Shown here in pieces: positions 1 through 10,197 of a stretch of DNA of 64,000 nucleotides. Every line of letters starts with the position of its first letter. Positions within the stretch are counted from its first letter, which is position 1. The notes beneath the pieces were generated by a model. It made no database searches. It was not told the DNA's origin and saw only the letters and a program-made list of their open reading frames with translations. The position numbers and the translations under genes are program-made. This stretch comes from Progne subis subis. Its lineage: Eukaryota > Chordata > Aves > Passeriformes > Hirundinidae. The DNA lies in assembly GCA_022316685.1 (NCBI GenBank), contig JAKJHU010000840.1, forward strand, positions 50,303 to 114,302. The letters are read 5' to 3'.

Positions 1-440
1 GCCAAGGGCCAACCAGAGCTGTCTGTCCTGGCAGCTTTCATCTGGGAGCAATGGAATAAATATCTTGGATTCCGTATCTCAGATATATGAACTTTTGGGG
101 GCAGAGTCCCAATTTCAGCCATGAGTTCCTGGATGAGAGGGTCAGTTCTTTCCCATAGGAAGGAAAGCACAAAGCCCCAGTGTTTCCAGGGCAGATTAGA
201 GGCAACCACCAGAGGCCAAGGTGAGCCAGGCCGGTCTTCTCTGACAGCTTTTGTCTGGGAGAAACCCTTGCATGCAGTGAATTTTTGAGAAGTACCAATT
301 TTGGCCATGGGTGCCTGGGCATAAGGGAAGATTCTTTTCTGTAGAAAGGAATGCACGGAGTCATGATGTTTCAGGGGTACATGAGAAGAGACCCTCAACA
401 TGCCAAGGTCAATTGAGTCAGTCAGGCCAAGCCATCCAGA
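1..440 (+). repeat. ~187-bp satellite array, cut by the window edge
   Basis: Two to three degenerate monomers of a family also present at 8215-9060, 58545-58760 and 59215-60010. Recognisable pieces in each monomer are GCAGCTTTTRTCTGGGAGAA, a segment reading TTTTGGCCATGGGTGCC, and GAGCCCCAGTGTTTCAGGG followed by CCACCAGAGGCCAAGG. No coding signal. The array probably continues to the left of the window. Confidence 0.75.
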
Positions 441-454
441 GCTGTTCCCTGTTC

Positions 455-1600
455 CCTTGGATCCACGGGACCTCACAGTGTTCACAATGGTTGTGTCATA
501 CTGGATCCTTGGTTTCACGAGGCCCCACTGTGTCACACTGGCCCCGTGTTTCTGTGGGCTCCCATAGTGTCACAATGGTCCCCTTGGTTCCATGTAGTCC
601 TGCAGTGTCACAGTGGTCCCTTGGTTCTATTGAGCTCCTAAGGATCACAATGGCCCCTGGGCTGCATGAGGTCCTGCAGTGTCAAAATGGTCCCTTGCTT
701 CCATGAGGCCGTACTGTGTCACAGGGGTCTCCTTGGTTCCACAGGGTGCTGCAGAGCCTTTTGGGTCAAAGTTTCACAATAGTCAAAATTCAAAATTTCA
801 GAATAGTCTCCAGGAATCCATGAAGCCTGCAAGGCCATAATGGACATTTTGTGCCATGGGTTCCCATGCTGTTTCATGAATCCTAAGTTCCATGGGGCCC
901 TGCAGTGTCACAATGATCTCATTGGTTCAATGGTGCAACAAAATGCCACAATTGCCCCATGGTTCCATTAAGCCCCACAGTGTCACTGGGGCCCTTTGGC
1001 TCATCCACAAGGCTCCGATGCGCCACAATGTCCCTTTGGTTTCACAGGGCCTCAAGGTGTACAAATGGCCTCCAGGGTTTCATGAGGCCCTGCTGTGTCA
1101 CAATGGACCTTGGGTTCCATGATGCCCCATGGTGTCACAATGGTGTCCTTGGTTCCACGGTGTCAGAATGAACCTTCATCCCATGAAGACCCCACAGTGT
1201 AGACCGTAGGCCCCCTTGATTCCAGGAGGCCCTGCCATGCTATAATGGCCCCTTGGTTCCAGTGGGTCCCAAAGTGTCAGAAGAGTCTCCATTGTTCCAT
1301 GAGGCCCTGCAATGTCACTGTGGTCCCCTTGGTTGCACAGAGCCCCACAGTGTAACAATGGACTCCTGGTTGCATGAAGTCTTTCTCTTTCACACTGTAC
1401 TTTTGATTCCATGAGGTTTCTCAGTGTCACAAGGGCCCCTGGGCTCCAAGAGGTTCCAGAGTGTCACAATGGTCTCCTTGGATCTGCAGCACCACAATGG
1501 ACCATTGGTTCCATGTGGCCCTGCTGTGTCAAAAAGGATTTTTGGTTTTCATGAGGTGTCACAGCGGAATCCTTGATTCTGTGAGGCCCTGCTGTAACCG
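455..1600 (+). repeat. 37-bp minisatellite array A
   Basis: Degenerate tandem repeat with a period of 37-38 bp. Each monomer carries TGTCACAATGG, then a CCTTGGTTCCATGAGG part, then CCCTGCAG. About 30 monomers by length. Seven further arrays occur in the window on both strands. Reading frames through the array are long only because the monomer lacks stop codons in most frames. Confidence 0.9.
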
Positions 1601-2065
1601 AATTTAACAAATATCAGAATAAGGAACCTTAAAATTAATTGGCAATTAAGAGGGCATCACTTATGAGGCTTGAGGTCTGAGGTGTGATAATTCAAAACCT
1701 TACATCAGCATGTCATTTTAAATGAGTGTTAGCTACATACAGTAGCTACATGAGCCATTACCATAAAACCCACCAAAACTTCCTAGATTCACTTCTTTTT
1801 TCCTATCACTGCACTCTTGAGCCAGATGTCTTCTACTTGTCTTCCAACTGTCCTTGCAGGGAAAGCAGGCCCTGCATGCCTTGTTCCCATGCTAAAACTT
1901 CACAAGCATGGTAAAAGTCAAATTAACCCTCCTGGTTCCAAACCCAAGGCTTTGTGTGGTGCCCAGGCAGAGGCAGGCAGGACACAGAGCTGTCAGCAAA
2001 GGAAGGGGCCAGCGAGGTGGGGCAGCCGGGGGATGACGACAGCCTGCAGGGACAGAGGCGCAGGG
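1600..2065. repeat. Segmentally duplicated spacer, no gene seen
   Basis: This AT-rich stretch matches 61110-61590 in direct orientation and about 33640-34110 in inverted orientation, for example the 'ATCAGAATAAGG' region and the 'CTCTTGAGCCAGATGTCTTCT' region. I see no gene, RNA or LTR end in it. Confidence 0.6.
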
Positions 2066-2780
2066 CATGGACACCGTAGGACAGCCTGGGCTGGAGAGGG
2101 CACAGGGATGGGCAGCAGCTGAAAGGCCCTGACACAGCCAACTCCTGCAGCACTTGGGCCATGGCTGCTGGCCCTGGGCCTGAGCCATGAGCAGGAGACA
2201 AGTGACCCTGGCAGGCCTGGGGCCTCATTGCCTCCTTGTCCCTGCTCAGCAGCCTGGCAGGGGCCGCCCCATGGTGCTGCCCTTGGCATTGCACATCCCC
2301 ACATCCCAGTGTCCCTGGGAAGAGCCCTGAGCACTGAGGGAGGGACAGGATCTGCCTTGGCAGGGGCTGGGGCTCAGGCCTTGGCCCTTTGCATTCCTGA
2401 AACACATCCAGGTTTGCTCAGCATCAGAGACACCTTTGCCTTGTTTGTCCCCACCTGTCATCACTGCCTGCAGTGTTCTGCTCTAACTGGAACCTGGGGA
2501 CACTTTCCTCAGTTGGGTTGCTCTGTGGGACCCATTAAAACTTTAGGAAACTTCAATGTTTCAATTTAACTTTGAGTTCTTGAGAAGTTTTTTGAACATA
2601 CTCTCAGGGACAAAGTTGAATGTAAACAACACTAAATCCATGAGAGGCTCATTAAAGGTCTTGTGCTGTGTCTGTGCTGCTGAGCTGGGCCGGGCTCCTG
2701 GCAACCAAGAAAAGTTTCACAAATACATTTCTCCTGAGGAGAAATCCTCCTGCAGATGGGTCAATAGTGTTATTTGAAAT
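1930..2780 (-). repeat. Dispersed ~750-bp module, copy 1 of 4
   Basis: GC-rich module present four times: here and about 61470-62240 in one orientation, about 23470-24139 and 33010-33770 in the other. All copies share long open frames, but in at least two frames at once. In copy 1 the frame that begins with residues MMTGGDKQGKG is broken by an extra base near 2310. I read this as duplicated non-coding DNA, possibly travelling with the olfactory receptor locus. Confidence 0.7.
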
Positions 2781-2795
2781 GTAGACTCAGAGTGA

Positions 2796-3698
2796 AAGTT
2801 TACACTGGCAGAACTACCTTTTCTGTTCCTTTCTCAGTAATTGTTAACTCTCTCTTCTTTGTTTGTTTTGGTTTAGTTTTGTTCTTAACAGTATAGAACA
2901 TCATTCTCTTACATGGGATTTTAGCTTTTGTCCTTATGCCTACTGATATCTATGCCTATGGAACTTCTGCCTATGGAACCTTAACTTTTGAATACAATAT
3001 GTATGTTTCACCAGCAAATAAACACATTGAACTGATTAATAGAACTAATCAGTCTCTAGCTCCCACTGCTGCTTTAGTAAATTCTCTTGCTCCTTATTCA
3101 GGTTTTGTTGCTTTTGTCTTCTGCAATTTCAGTTCTTCTGTTGGCTGAAGCAACATCTCTGCTTGCTGTTACTCTCCTTCTTGTATAGTTCTTTTCAACA
3201 CTTTCCCTCATACAGTTACAAACTCATTTTCATGACGTTTCTTCTCTTTGAGTTTGGTCACCTCCATTTTTTTTTGCGTTAGTTACTCACTCCAAGCTTT
3301 TCTTACGTGCCCTTTGTCCCGCTCCAACTCCACCTTCTCAAAGCTCTGCTGCCACTTCTAGCTACACATTGCTGCCATGAACACTGGCAGGTGCCACCCC
3401 AGGATCCCACAAACTGCGGCCATACCTTGGGGCCGGTATCTCATAAGTTAGTCAGATTCTTGGGCTTTCAGTTCTGCCTACATTGCTTTCAAGCTCTCAG
3501 GTCCACCTGCCTGCAATTCATCTGGATTTTTAGGCTCTCAAGTCTCCCTATTTTGCTCTCAGACTCTCTTCACCTGCTCTGATCTTCATGCTCTAGACCC
3601 ACCTGGCTCAGTTCAGCTGGGCTCCACCATCTCACTGTCTCACTGGTCTGTAGTCATCTGCCAGGATCATGTCAGGGTCACCATTCATCATTGCCCAG
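2796..3698 (-). mobile_element. ERVK-like leader and gag-start remnant
   Basis: Internal retroviral sequence immediately downstream (minus strand) of the LTR and primer site at 3699-4127. It looks like the untranslated leader followed by a decayed start of gag. No frame of useful length survives and no pol or env follows, so the element is truncated. The mirror copy lies at 22524-23430. Confidence 0.55.
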
Positions 3699-3716
3699 TC
3701 CTCACAGGGGGCACCA
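3699..3716 (-). promoter_or_regulatory. Primer-binding site, tRNA-Lys-like, degenerate
   Basis: The minus strand reads TGGTGCCCCCTGTGAGGA two bases after the LTR end. It begins with TGG and resembles the Lys-type primer site of class II retroviruses with several mismatches. The paired copy at 22506 reads TGATGCCCCCTATGAGGA. Confidence 0.5.
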
Positions 3717-3718
3717 GT

Positions 3719-4127
3719 TGACAGTGGAGTCATAACTGACGCAGGTGTCAGTCCTGTATTATCTAAAAACTCTTACACTTTTCTCTCTGTAGCCTACCCA
3801 CAGGCAGCTTCACACAGACTTCTGGCTCCTTCTCTCTTCCCCCTGCAGGACTGGCTAACTCTTTCCTGTCCCTTGAAAGAGCACCAGACCCTCTCTGTCC
3901 CTCATATGCCTTCATGACCCTTCCTCCTCCCAGCACAGCCTGCAGACTCCAACTGACTCTTGCCCAGCTCACCCAATGTGTTATAACACTCACTCTCATT
4001 GGACATAGCTGGGATCTATTAAGGGCAAGGCTGTTCCCACTCTTGGGAATTAGTACAGCTGCAATTTATCAGGGGCGAGATTGCCTTCAGCACTATCTCT
4101 ATTCTCTTTACAATCTGTCCTCCCACA
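3719..4127 (-). mobile_element. ERVK-like LTR (5' LTR of a truncated element)
   Basis: About 409 bp, starting TGTGGGAGGACAG and ending CTGTCA on the minus strand, followed by a two-base spacer and a primer-binding site. That order identifies it as a 5' LTR. The inverted counterpart is 22098-22503. No 3' LTR is seen. A 37-bp minisatellite array begins about a dozen bases from its outer edge in both copies. Confidence 0.7.
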
Positions 4128-4139
4128 CCCAGGAGAATC

Positions 4140-5060
4140 TGTGTACAGTACAGAACCTCATGGAACCAAGGGGCCATTGTGGCACAGCAAGGCCTTGTGG
4201 AACCAAAGGGACCATGGTGACACTACGGAACCTCATGGAACTACGGGTCCATGGTGACACAGCAGGGCTGCAGAACCAAGGAGTCCATTGTGACACTGCA
4301 GAACCTCATGGGATCACGGTGTCCATGTTACACCACTGACCCCATGGAACAAAGGGTCCCTTGTGACACTGTGGAACCAAGGAGACTGTTGCTGGCAGTA
4401 CGAAAGCTCATGGAACCAAAAGTCCATTGTGACATTGTGGGACCTCATGGAACCATGGAGACCATTAGGACACTTCAGGACCCATTAGAACCAAGGAGCC
4501 ATTGTGACACTGCAGGTCCTTGTATAACCAAGGGGTCATTGTAGCAGAGAAGGGCCTCATGGAATCAAGGGGATGGTAGTGACACTGTGGGACTCCATGA
4601 GACCACAAGGACATTCTGACTCTGGAGCCAAGGATACCATTGGTACACAACAGTTCCTCATGGAACCAAGGAGGCATTGTGATCTGGTGGGGGAATGCGC
4701 TGAGTCTATGATGACACTTCAAGGCCTTGTGACACCAAAGGGCCATTGTGGAACTGCAGGGCCTCAGGGAACCAACGAGACCATTGTGACATTGCACGGC
4801 CTCAGGGCAGCAAGCGGCCATTGTGACACTCTGGGGCTTTGTAGAACCAAAGGGCCATTGTGACACTGTGCCACAGTAACCAAGGAGATCATTGTGACAC
4901 TACAGGGCTCCATGGAACTAAGAACTCATGTAACAGTGGAATCAAGGTTCCATTCCATACTTCAGGGCTTCATGAATCCAAGGTGTCATTGTGATACTGT
5001 GGAACCAAAAGAGACCACTGTAACACAGCAGGGCCTCATGGAATTCTGGAAACCATTATG
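4140..5060 (-). repeat. 37-bp minisatellite array B
   Basis: Same family as array A but on the opposite strand (CCATTGTGACA in the plus sequence). It is the mirror image of array D (21140-22090) within the inverted repeat. Confidence 0.9.
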
Positions 5061-5065
5061 ACATT

Positions 5066-6345
5066 CCGAGGCTTGTTTTACATGGCCTGGTTTTTGTCAG
5101 CAGGAGAGGCCACAGAGGTGGCTTCTGTGAGAAGCTACTGGAAGCTTCCACCGTGCAGAGTAGAGCAAATCTCTGATTGCTCTGAAGATGGACATGCTGC
5201 TGGCCCAATTAGAGAAGTTGGTAACACCTCTGTAATGACATATTTAAGGAAGAAAATCAAAACAGCACACATGCAGTTGTTTCCAGGGGTCATGAGCCAC
5301 CGCTGCTAGGACATCCTGGCATGGCTCACATCGATGCACCACTGCAGCCTCTGCCATTTCAGTGCAGCCCACAGCGAGCTTTGCCTGCCTGGCCGCCCCT
5401 AGCTAGCCATGCCATGGGCAGGAGGGCAGGGACAGTGATGGCAGCTTCTCCATCTCAGTGCCCCACATTTAGAAAGACATTAAACAGCACCATCAGCACG
5501 GCAGCCACATGGCCGGTAGTGGAAAAAGGAAGAGTAATTTTCCAACGTGGAAATTCACCAGAATCAACCTCTTGGCGCTACAAGATGCTGCAAGTATCAT
5601 TGAATTAGTGGAGCTTGTTGGCAATGGTACCTACAGGCAGCAATTCTTTTAGACAGAGAAGAGGAGGAAGTGAAGACATGTAAGAGAAAACAACATGGCA
5701 GCACCAAGGTCAATGGAAAAGGAGGGGGAGGAGATGCTCTAAGAGTTGGAGCTGAAATTTCTCTGCAAACTGTGGTGAGGACAATTGTGAAACAAACTGT
5801 GCCCCTGTAATCCATGAAGTCCTTCGGATATGCAGAGATCCAGTCGCAGCCTGTGGAAAAAGTGCTCATGCTGGAGCAGGGAGATGCCAGAGGAAACTGT
5901 GATCCAGTGAGAGACCTGAGCAGAGAGAGAGGGCCCTTGCTCCTAGAAATAAAGGAAGAGGACCTTTCCTGCCAAACTAGAGCAGCCTATCCTTAAAAGA
6001 TTGCACCCCATGAAGAAGTGTCCCACACCACAACAGCATTGGAAAGACTGGCCATGGCAGGGACTCATGACATAGCAGACGAAAAACTCCTCTCCCTGAG
6101 CAAACAAAAATATCTCAGGTGATAAACTGATAAAAAAACCCACTTCCTGTCTCCCTGCACTATTGGTGGCAAAGAGGAGGGGTCTGAGGGACAAAAATGA
6201 TATTTTAAAGGCTTCTTTTACTTCTCATTATCATCCTCTTACTCTGTTAATAATAAATTTACTTTATACCTTTAAATTTGGACCTATTTTGCCCTTAGAA
6301 TGTTTTTCTACCAGTCCTCATCTCAACTCATGAATCCAAACCACG
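5066..6345 (+). mobile_element. ERVL-like LTR / retroelement segment
   Basis: This stretch resembles a widespread avian LTR family: a GAAGATGGACATGCTGCTGG region, repeated 'CATGCTGGAGCAGG' phrases, then an A/T-rich end with AATAAA near 6249 and a terminus near TCATGAATCC. Family assignment is from memory of bird repeats and the 5' boundary is uncertain. The copy in the right arm (20055-21130, minus) lacks the last ~150 bp, where a pol fragment is joined instead. Confidence 0.5.
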
Positions 6346-6790
6346 ACAGAGGCCTTGTGAATCAAGGGGCTCTGCAGTGCCCTGAGGAACCAAAGAGCCA
6401 TTGTGGCACTGCAGGGCCGAATGGAAGCAACGAGACCATTCTTGGAGTGCCCATGGAACCAAGGGGACATTGTGACACCACAGGGCCTCATAGAACTGAG
6501 GTAACCATTGTGACATTGCCAGGTCTCATGGAAGGAAGAAGCCATTGTGACACTACAGGTTCCCATGGAACAAGGGCCCAGGGTGACACAGACAGGCCTT
6601 GTGGAACCAGCAGGGCCATGGTGATCCTGGGGAGCCCAATAAAAGCAAGGGGCCATTGTGGCTCTCTGTGACCTCATGGAACCAAGGGGCCATTGTGTCA
6701 CAGGGCAGTCCCATGGAACCAAGGAAACCACTGTGACACTGCAAGGCCTCATGGAAGCAAAGGGCCCAGTGTGCCACTGTGGACCCAGAG
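6345..6790 (-). repeat. 37-bp minisatellite array C
   Basis: About 12 degenerate monomers on the minus strand. It starts where the ERVL-like segment ends and stops before the CR1 fragment. It is not part of the inverted repeat. Confidence 0.85.
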
Positions 6791-6904
6791 CAGAGCTCTC
6801 TTGTCCCAGAAAGTCCCTGGCAATGCAGGGATGAAGGGAACAGGACAGGCTGTGGGGATCAGGAGCAGGGCACAGGCCAGGGATTTGGGGTGGTTGTGAG
6901 CCCA

Positions 6905-7145
6905 GGGCAGGAGCCGGCCCTTGGCCTTGGTGAACCTCATCCAATTGTCCATGGCCCATGGCTCCAGCCTGTCCAGATCCCTCTGCAGAGCTTCCTGCCC
7001 TCCAGCACAGCCACACTCCCACCCAGCCTGGGCTCACTGGGAACTGACTGAGGGTGCCCTCGATGTCCTCGTCCAGATCATCCATCAAGAGATTTAACTG
7101 ACCTGGTCCCAGTCCTGAGCCCTGGGAACACCCCTGGATGTGACT
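6905..7145 (-). mobile_element. CR1 LINE fragment
   Basis: The plus strand shows the reverse complement of typical CR1 coding sequence: 'TCCAGCCTGTCCAGATCCCT', 'CTGCAGAGCTTCCTGCCCTC', 'CTCACTGGGAACTGACTGAG' and 'ATCATCCATCAAGAGATTTA'. It is 5'- and 3'-truncated with several frame breaks. Confidence 0.7.
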
Positions 7146-8095
7146 CCATTCCTCATCTGCTCTGAGTCCCAGGGGTTGGATGAGGGAAATGGTGGGGTGG
7201 GGGTAGGGACCAAGTGTGATTGATTGTCAGCCATGAAGGGTCTGGATTTTCAGATCTATTCACACTGCACTAGGAGGTGATGAGGATCAATATCAGCTGG
7301 GGATTGCTGATATCAATCTATAAAGAGGAAAAGAAACTTAAACATGATGAAACAACTATTTCTTCATTGTTTTTAATATAGTATATTCACATTGAATACA
7401 CTTCTGAAAACTGCAGAAACTTCTAATTAACCACAGAAGGATTGAAGACTTCATTTATTCCCAGGGGCTTGTCTTGTTTGCGTATTGTGGACAAATGTTA
7501 ATGAGCCTTTGTCAACAAATTTCTCAACTGAAGACCTCAGGAAGAGGTGTTTAGAAAAGTAAACTTCATTAAAACCACCAGGTTGCTGATGAGCTATCCT
7601 CGTCATGTCAGGAATGACCAGAAATGGGCACAGCTTTCTGTCTGCCCCAGCTTTGGGATGGGCCCTGGGCCTGGAGCAGGAACAGCTCCTGAGGGCCACA
7701 AGGCCAGGGCTGTTGTGCTGGCCTGGGCAGATGGCATGGCAGCAGGGGCTGCAGAGCTCTCAGGATGTCCTGGAGAGGAGAGCAGGGCACACAGGGAGCC
7801 TCCTTTTCCCTTGGCCAGGCACCTTCCCCCATGGCTGGGGCTAAGCCCTCTGTGAGCTGCAGCTGCTGCTGTGCCCTTGCGAGGGGCTGAGGCCGTGGGG
7901 CCCCTGCCCAGAGCAGCCTGCCCTGAGCAGAGCTGTGGGGCCAGAGCCGGCTGGGCTGTGCTGGGGAGAGGCCCTTGGTGCTGCCGAGAGCTCAGGGCAG
8001 CTGGCAGAGCTTGGAGGGAGCTGGGCTGGGCTGAGAGAGCCTGGCACAGAAACCATCAGTGTCCATCTCAGCCTGTGTGAGCGTGCAGGGGCCAA
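7140..8095 (+). repeat. Segmental duplication, direct copy of 35430-36362
   Basis: Starts at 'TCTGAGTCCCAGGGGTTGGA' and ends in 'GTGTGAGCGTGCAGGGGC'. The two copies agree closely, with small indels. The sequence changes from AT-rich (7140-7600) to GC-rich (7600-8095). The GC-rich half has long open frames on both strands without recognisable protein motifs, so I do not call a gene. The downstream flanks of the two copies differ; the flank here (8096-8215) matches about 58184-58330. Confidence 0.75.
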
Positions 8096-8214
8096 GAAAA
8101 GCACCCCAGGGTCCACGAGTTCTCTGTGTAGGAGCTAAGCTTGTGACCCCTGGAGCCGTTCAAGTTCTGAGGCTGCATCTCCAGCTCCAGTGGGATGGGA
8201 CAGATGGGAGCAGG

Positions 8215-9060
8215 GACAAATAGTTTCTGCTGGATTATTTACTGTCAGACCTGTCTGCCCTTGGAGGATTTTCTGGGAGCAACCATTGGATGTACAGATT
8301 TTGGAATGTGGAATCCCAATTCCAGCTTTTTGTGCCTGAGGAGAAGGCCACTTCTTTTCCATGGGAAGGAAATCATGGACTCCCAGTGTTTGGAAGGCAG
8401 ATGAGAGCCAGCCCTCAGGAGGCCAAGGCCAGCCAGGCCTATCTGTAATGGCAGCTTTCCTGTAGGGAAGATATTTGGATATAGGACTTTAGGAGGCAGA
8501 ATCTCAATGTCTGTCATGGGCACCTGGAGGAGCAGGATTGTTCTTTTCCATAGGAAGGAAAGGTCAGAGCCCCAGTGTTTCAGGGCAGTTTAGAGGTAAC
8601 CACCAGAGGCCAAGGCCAGCCAGAGCTTTCTGTGTTGGCAGCTTTTATCTGGGAGAAACCCTTACCTGTAGGAATTTTTGGAGAATTACTGATTTTGGCC
8701 ATGGGTGCCTGTGCAGGAGGAACAGTTCTTTTCAACAGGAGCGAAAGCACAGAGCCTCAGTGTTTAAAGGCAGGTGAGACCCAGCTCTCAGAATGACAAG
8801 GTCAGCCAGACTTGTTGGTAATGACAGCTTTTGTCTGTGAGGAATCCCTGGATATTGGGAAATTTGGAGGGGAATCCCATTTTAGCCATGGATGCTTCCA
8901 TTTGAAGGGAAGCCCAGAGCCCCAGTGTTTGAGGGGAACATGAGAAGAGACCCTCGACATGCCAAGGTCAGTTGGAGCAGCCAGGCCAAGCCAACCAGAC
9001 CTGTTACCTGTCCCTTGGATTCATGGGTCATCATAGTGTGAGGCTGGTCCCTTGTTTCCA
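8215..9060 (+). repeat. ~187-bp satellite array
   Basis: At least four monomers. The GCAGCTTT landmark falls at 8451, 8638 and 8824, giving spacings of 187 and 186 bp. Monomers hold a 'GGCCAAGGCCAGCCAG' phrase. The provirus 5' LTR begins 13 bp beyond the array. Confidence 0.85.
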
Positions 9061-9072
9061 TGGGGGGTCCAC

Positions 9073-9650
9073 TGTTGGGGAGGATGAAGCCAAAAACCCC
9101 TATAAATATGATTGCCTGTATTCTGAGAATGTGGGACCTGTGGGTGAGATAGAATTGAAAGTAAGTTTTGATGTTTCATATGTATTGGATACTGGATGTA
9201 TGGGAAAACAGTTATATGACCAGCTGAAGGTCACCAGCAGCCAGACCCAGGTCAAATGGAATGTTCTGTCTCACCCCCCAATGGTTCATCCCACACCTGT
9301 ACCCCTCCCCTGAAGTATCAGGTATCTGTAACCTCATTGGCACAGATCCTGTTCCTGCCCACCTCAAGACCCCTTATCAGGGGTCTGCAGTGGTGGCTCG
9401 CTGTCTTGCGCTCTTGCTTTTGCTCCTCTCCCTCTTGCCCTTTGCTCCTTGCTCCTCTCCATTCCCTTCCTCTCCCTTCCCCCACCTCCTAGGCCTTGCA
9501 CTGAGCTGCAGCCTGGCAGCTCAGAGCAAGGCCTCACATCCCTTACAATAAACCCAATCTTCTAAAACCTAACTACAGAGATCTCTCGTCTACATATATC
9601 TATGCCATCCTGGAGTCCACAACAGCAGCAGGGAGAAAACAATTTCTACA
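9073..9650 (+). repeat. 5' LTR of the chimeric provirus
   Basis: 578 bp, begins TGTTGGGGAGG and ends AATTTCTACA. A TATAAATA lies at 9101-9108 and AATAAA at 9547-9552. It is matched by the 3' LTR at 18846-19428. A C6 run near 9280 is C7 in the 3' LTR, so the reading frame that is open in the 3' copy is broken here. Confidence 0.92.
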
Positions 9651-9652
9651 AG

Positions 9653-9670
9653 TGACGCTCAATGTGGAAA
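9653..9670 (+). promoter_or_regulatory. Primer-binding site, tRNA-Lys-like
   Basis: TGACGCTCAATGTGGAAA, two bases after the LTR. It matches the Lys-1,2-type retroviral primer site at 12 of 18 positions; most differences are C-to-T or G-to-A transitions. This supports betaretroviral affinity, though another tRNA cannot be excluded. Confidence 0.6.
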
Positions 9671-10197
9671 ACGCCGGACCCAGCCTTTCAAGCTGTGAGA
9701 GACTTCCCCATGGACGGTAACTAAATTACCAGTTGTAGTATACTCGGTGTCGCGAGCACAGCAAATCGTTGCTGGGCAGCGTGAGGCTGGAGCTCTTTAA
9801 AGTTGCCGAGGACAAAACCTTGAGCACAAGGATCGCTACTAAGTAGCGATCACTTCGAGCTCTGAGGAGGTTTTGTCGGGCATCCCTCGAGCACAGAGGC
9901 TGCTGCCGAGCGGCGGCCACTGGGGCTCACGGAGGGAACTTTGCCGTGGTAATTTCCACGTGCATTGAGCGCACGTGGGCACTGCTTGGCACTGCCCGCA
10001 CTGAAGCGCTGAGTGGATGTTGGAGTCCCCGAGCACGGAAAAGCTGTTCCTGAGTGAAGCCTGAAGCCAGAGCTCTGAGGGGGACCGCTTGCAGTGTCCT
10101 GAGAGCCGACTGGAGTGTCTGGCCAACCCCCACGTTCGATCTCAAGTGAGGACCTGCTTCTGCGACATCGAGGTGAGCTACACTGGTATAAAATAAA
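9671..10197 (+). other. Provirus leader (5' untranslated region)
   Basis: 527 bp between the primer site and the gag start. It would hold packaging and dimerisation signals, which I cannot point to individually. A plausible major splice donor, AG followed by GTGAGC, sits at 10171-10178, just 5' of gag. A donor here would let env be expressed from a spliced message. Confidence 0.6.

Larger units (their letters stand above)
2066..6186 (+). repeat. Left arm of a large inverted repeat (partner 20055-24139)
   Basis: Read on the opposite strand, this block matches 20055-24139 element by element: the dispersed module, an ERVK-like leader and LTR, a 37-bp minisatellite array and an ERVL-like LTR segment. 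A ~185-nt stretch compared by eye (around 5105-5290) is about 97% identical. The outer edge is sharp near 2066 and the inner edge lies near 6186. The spacer is about 13.9 kb and holds the chimeric provirus. Confidence 0.85.

Noticed and set aside
455..1600. Regular direct repeats resembling a CRISPR array
   Set aside because: The repeats are contiguous and degenerate, without unique spacers of constant length. No cas genes are present and the host is a vertebrate.
9653..9670. Primer-site region as a possible tRNA gene
   Set aside because: Only the 18-nt complement of a tRNA end is present, with no cloverleaf.
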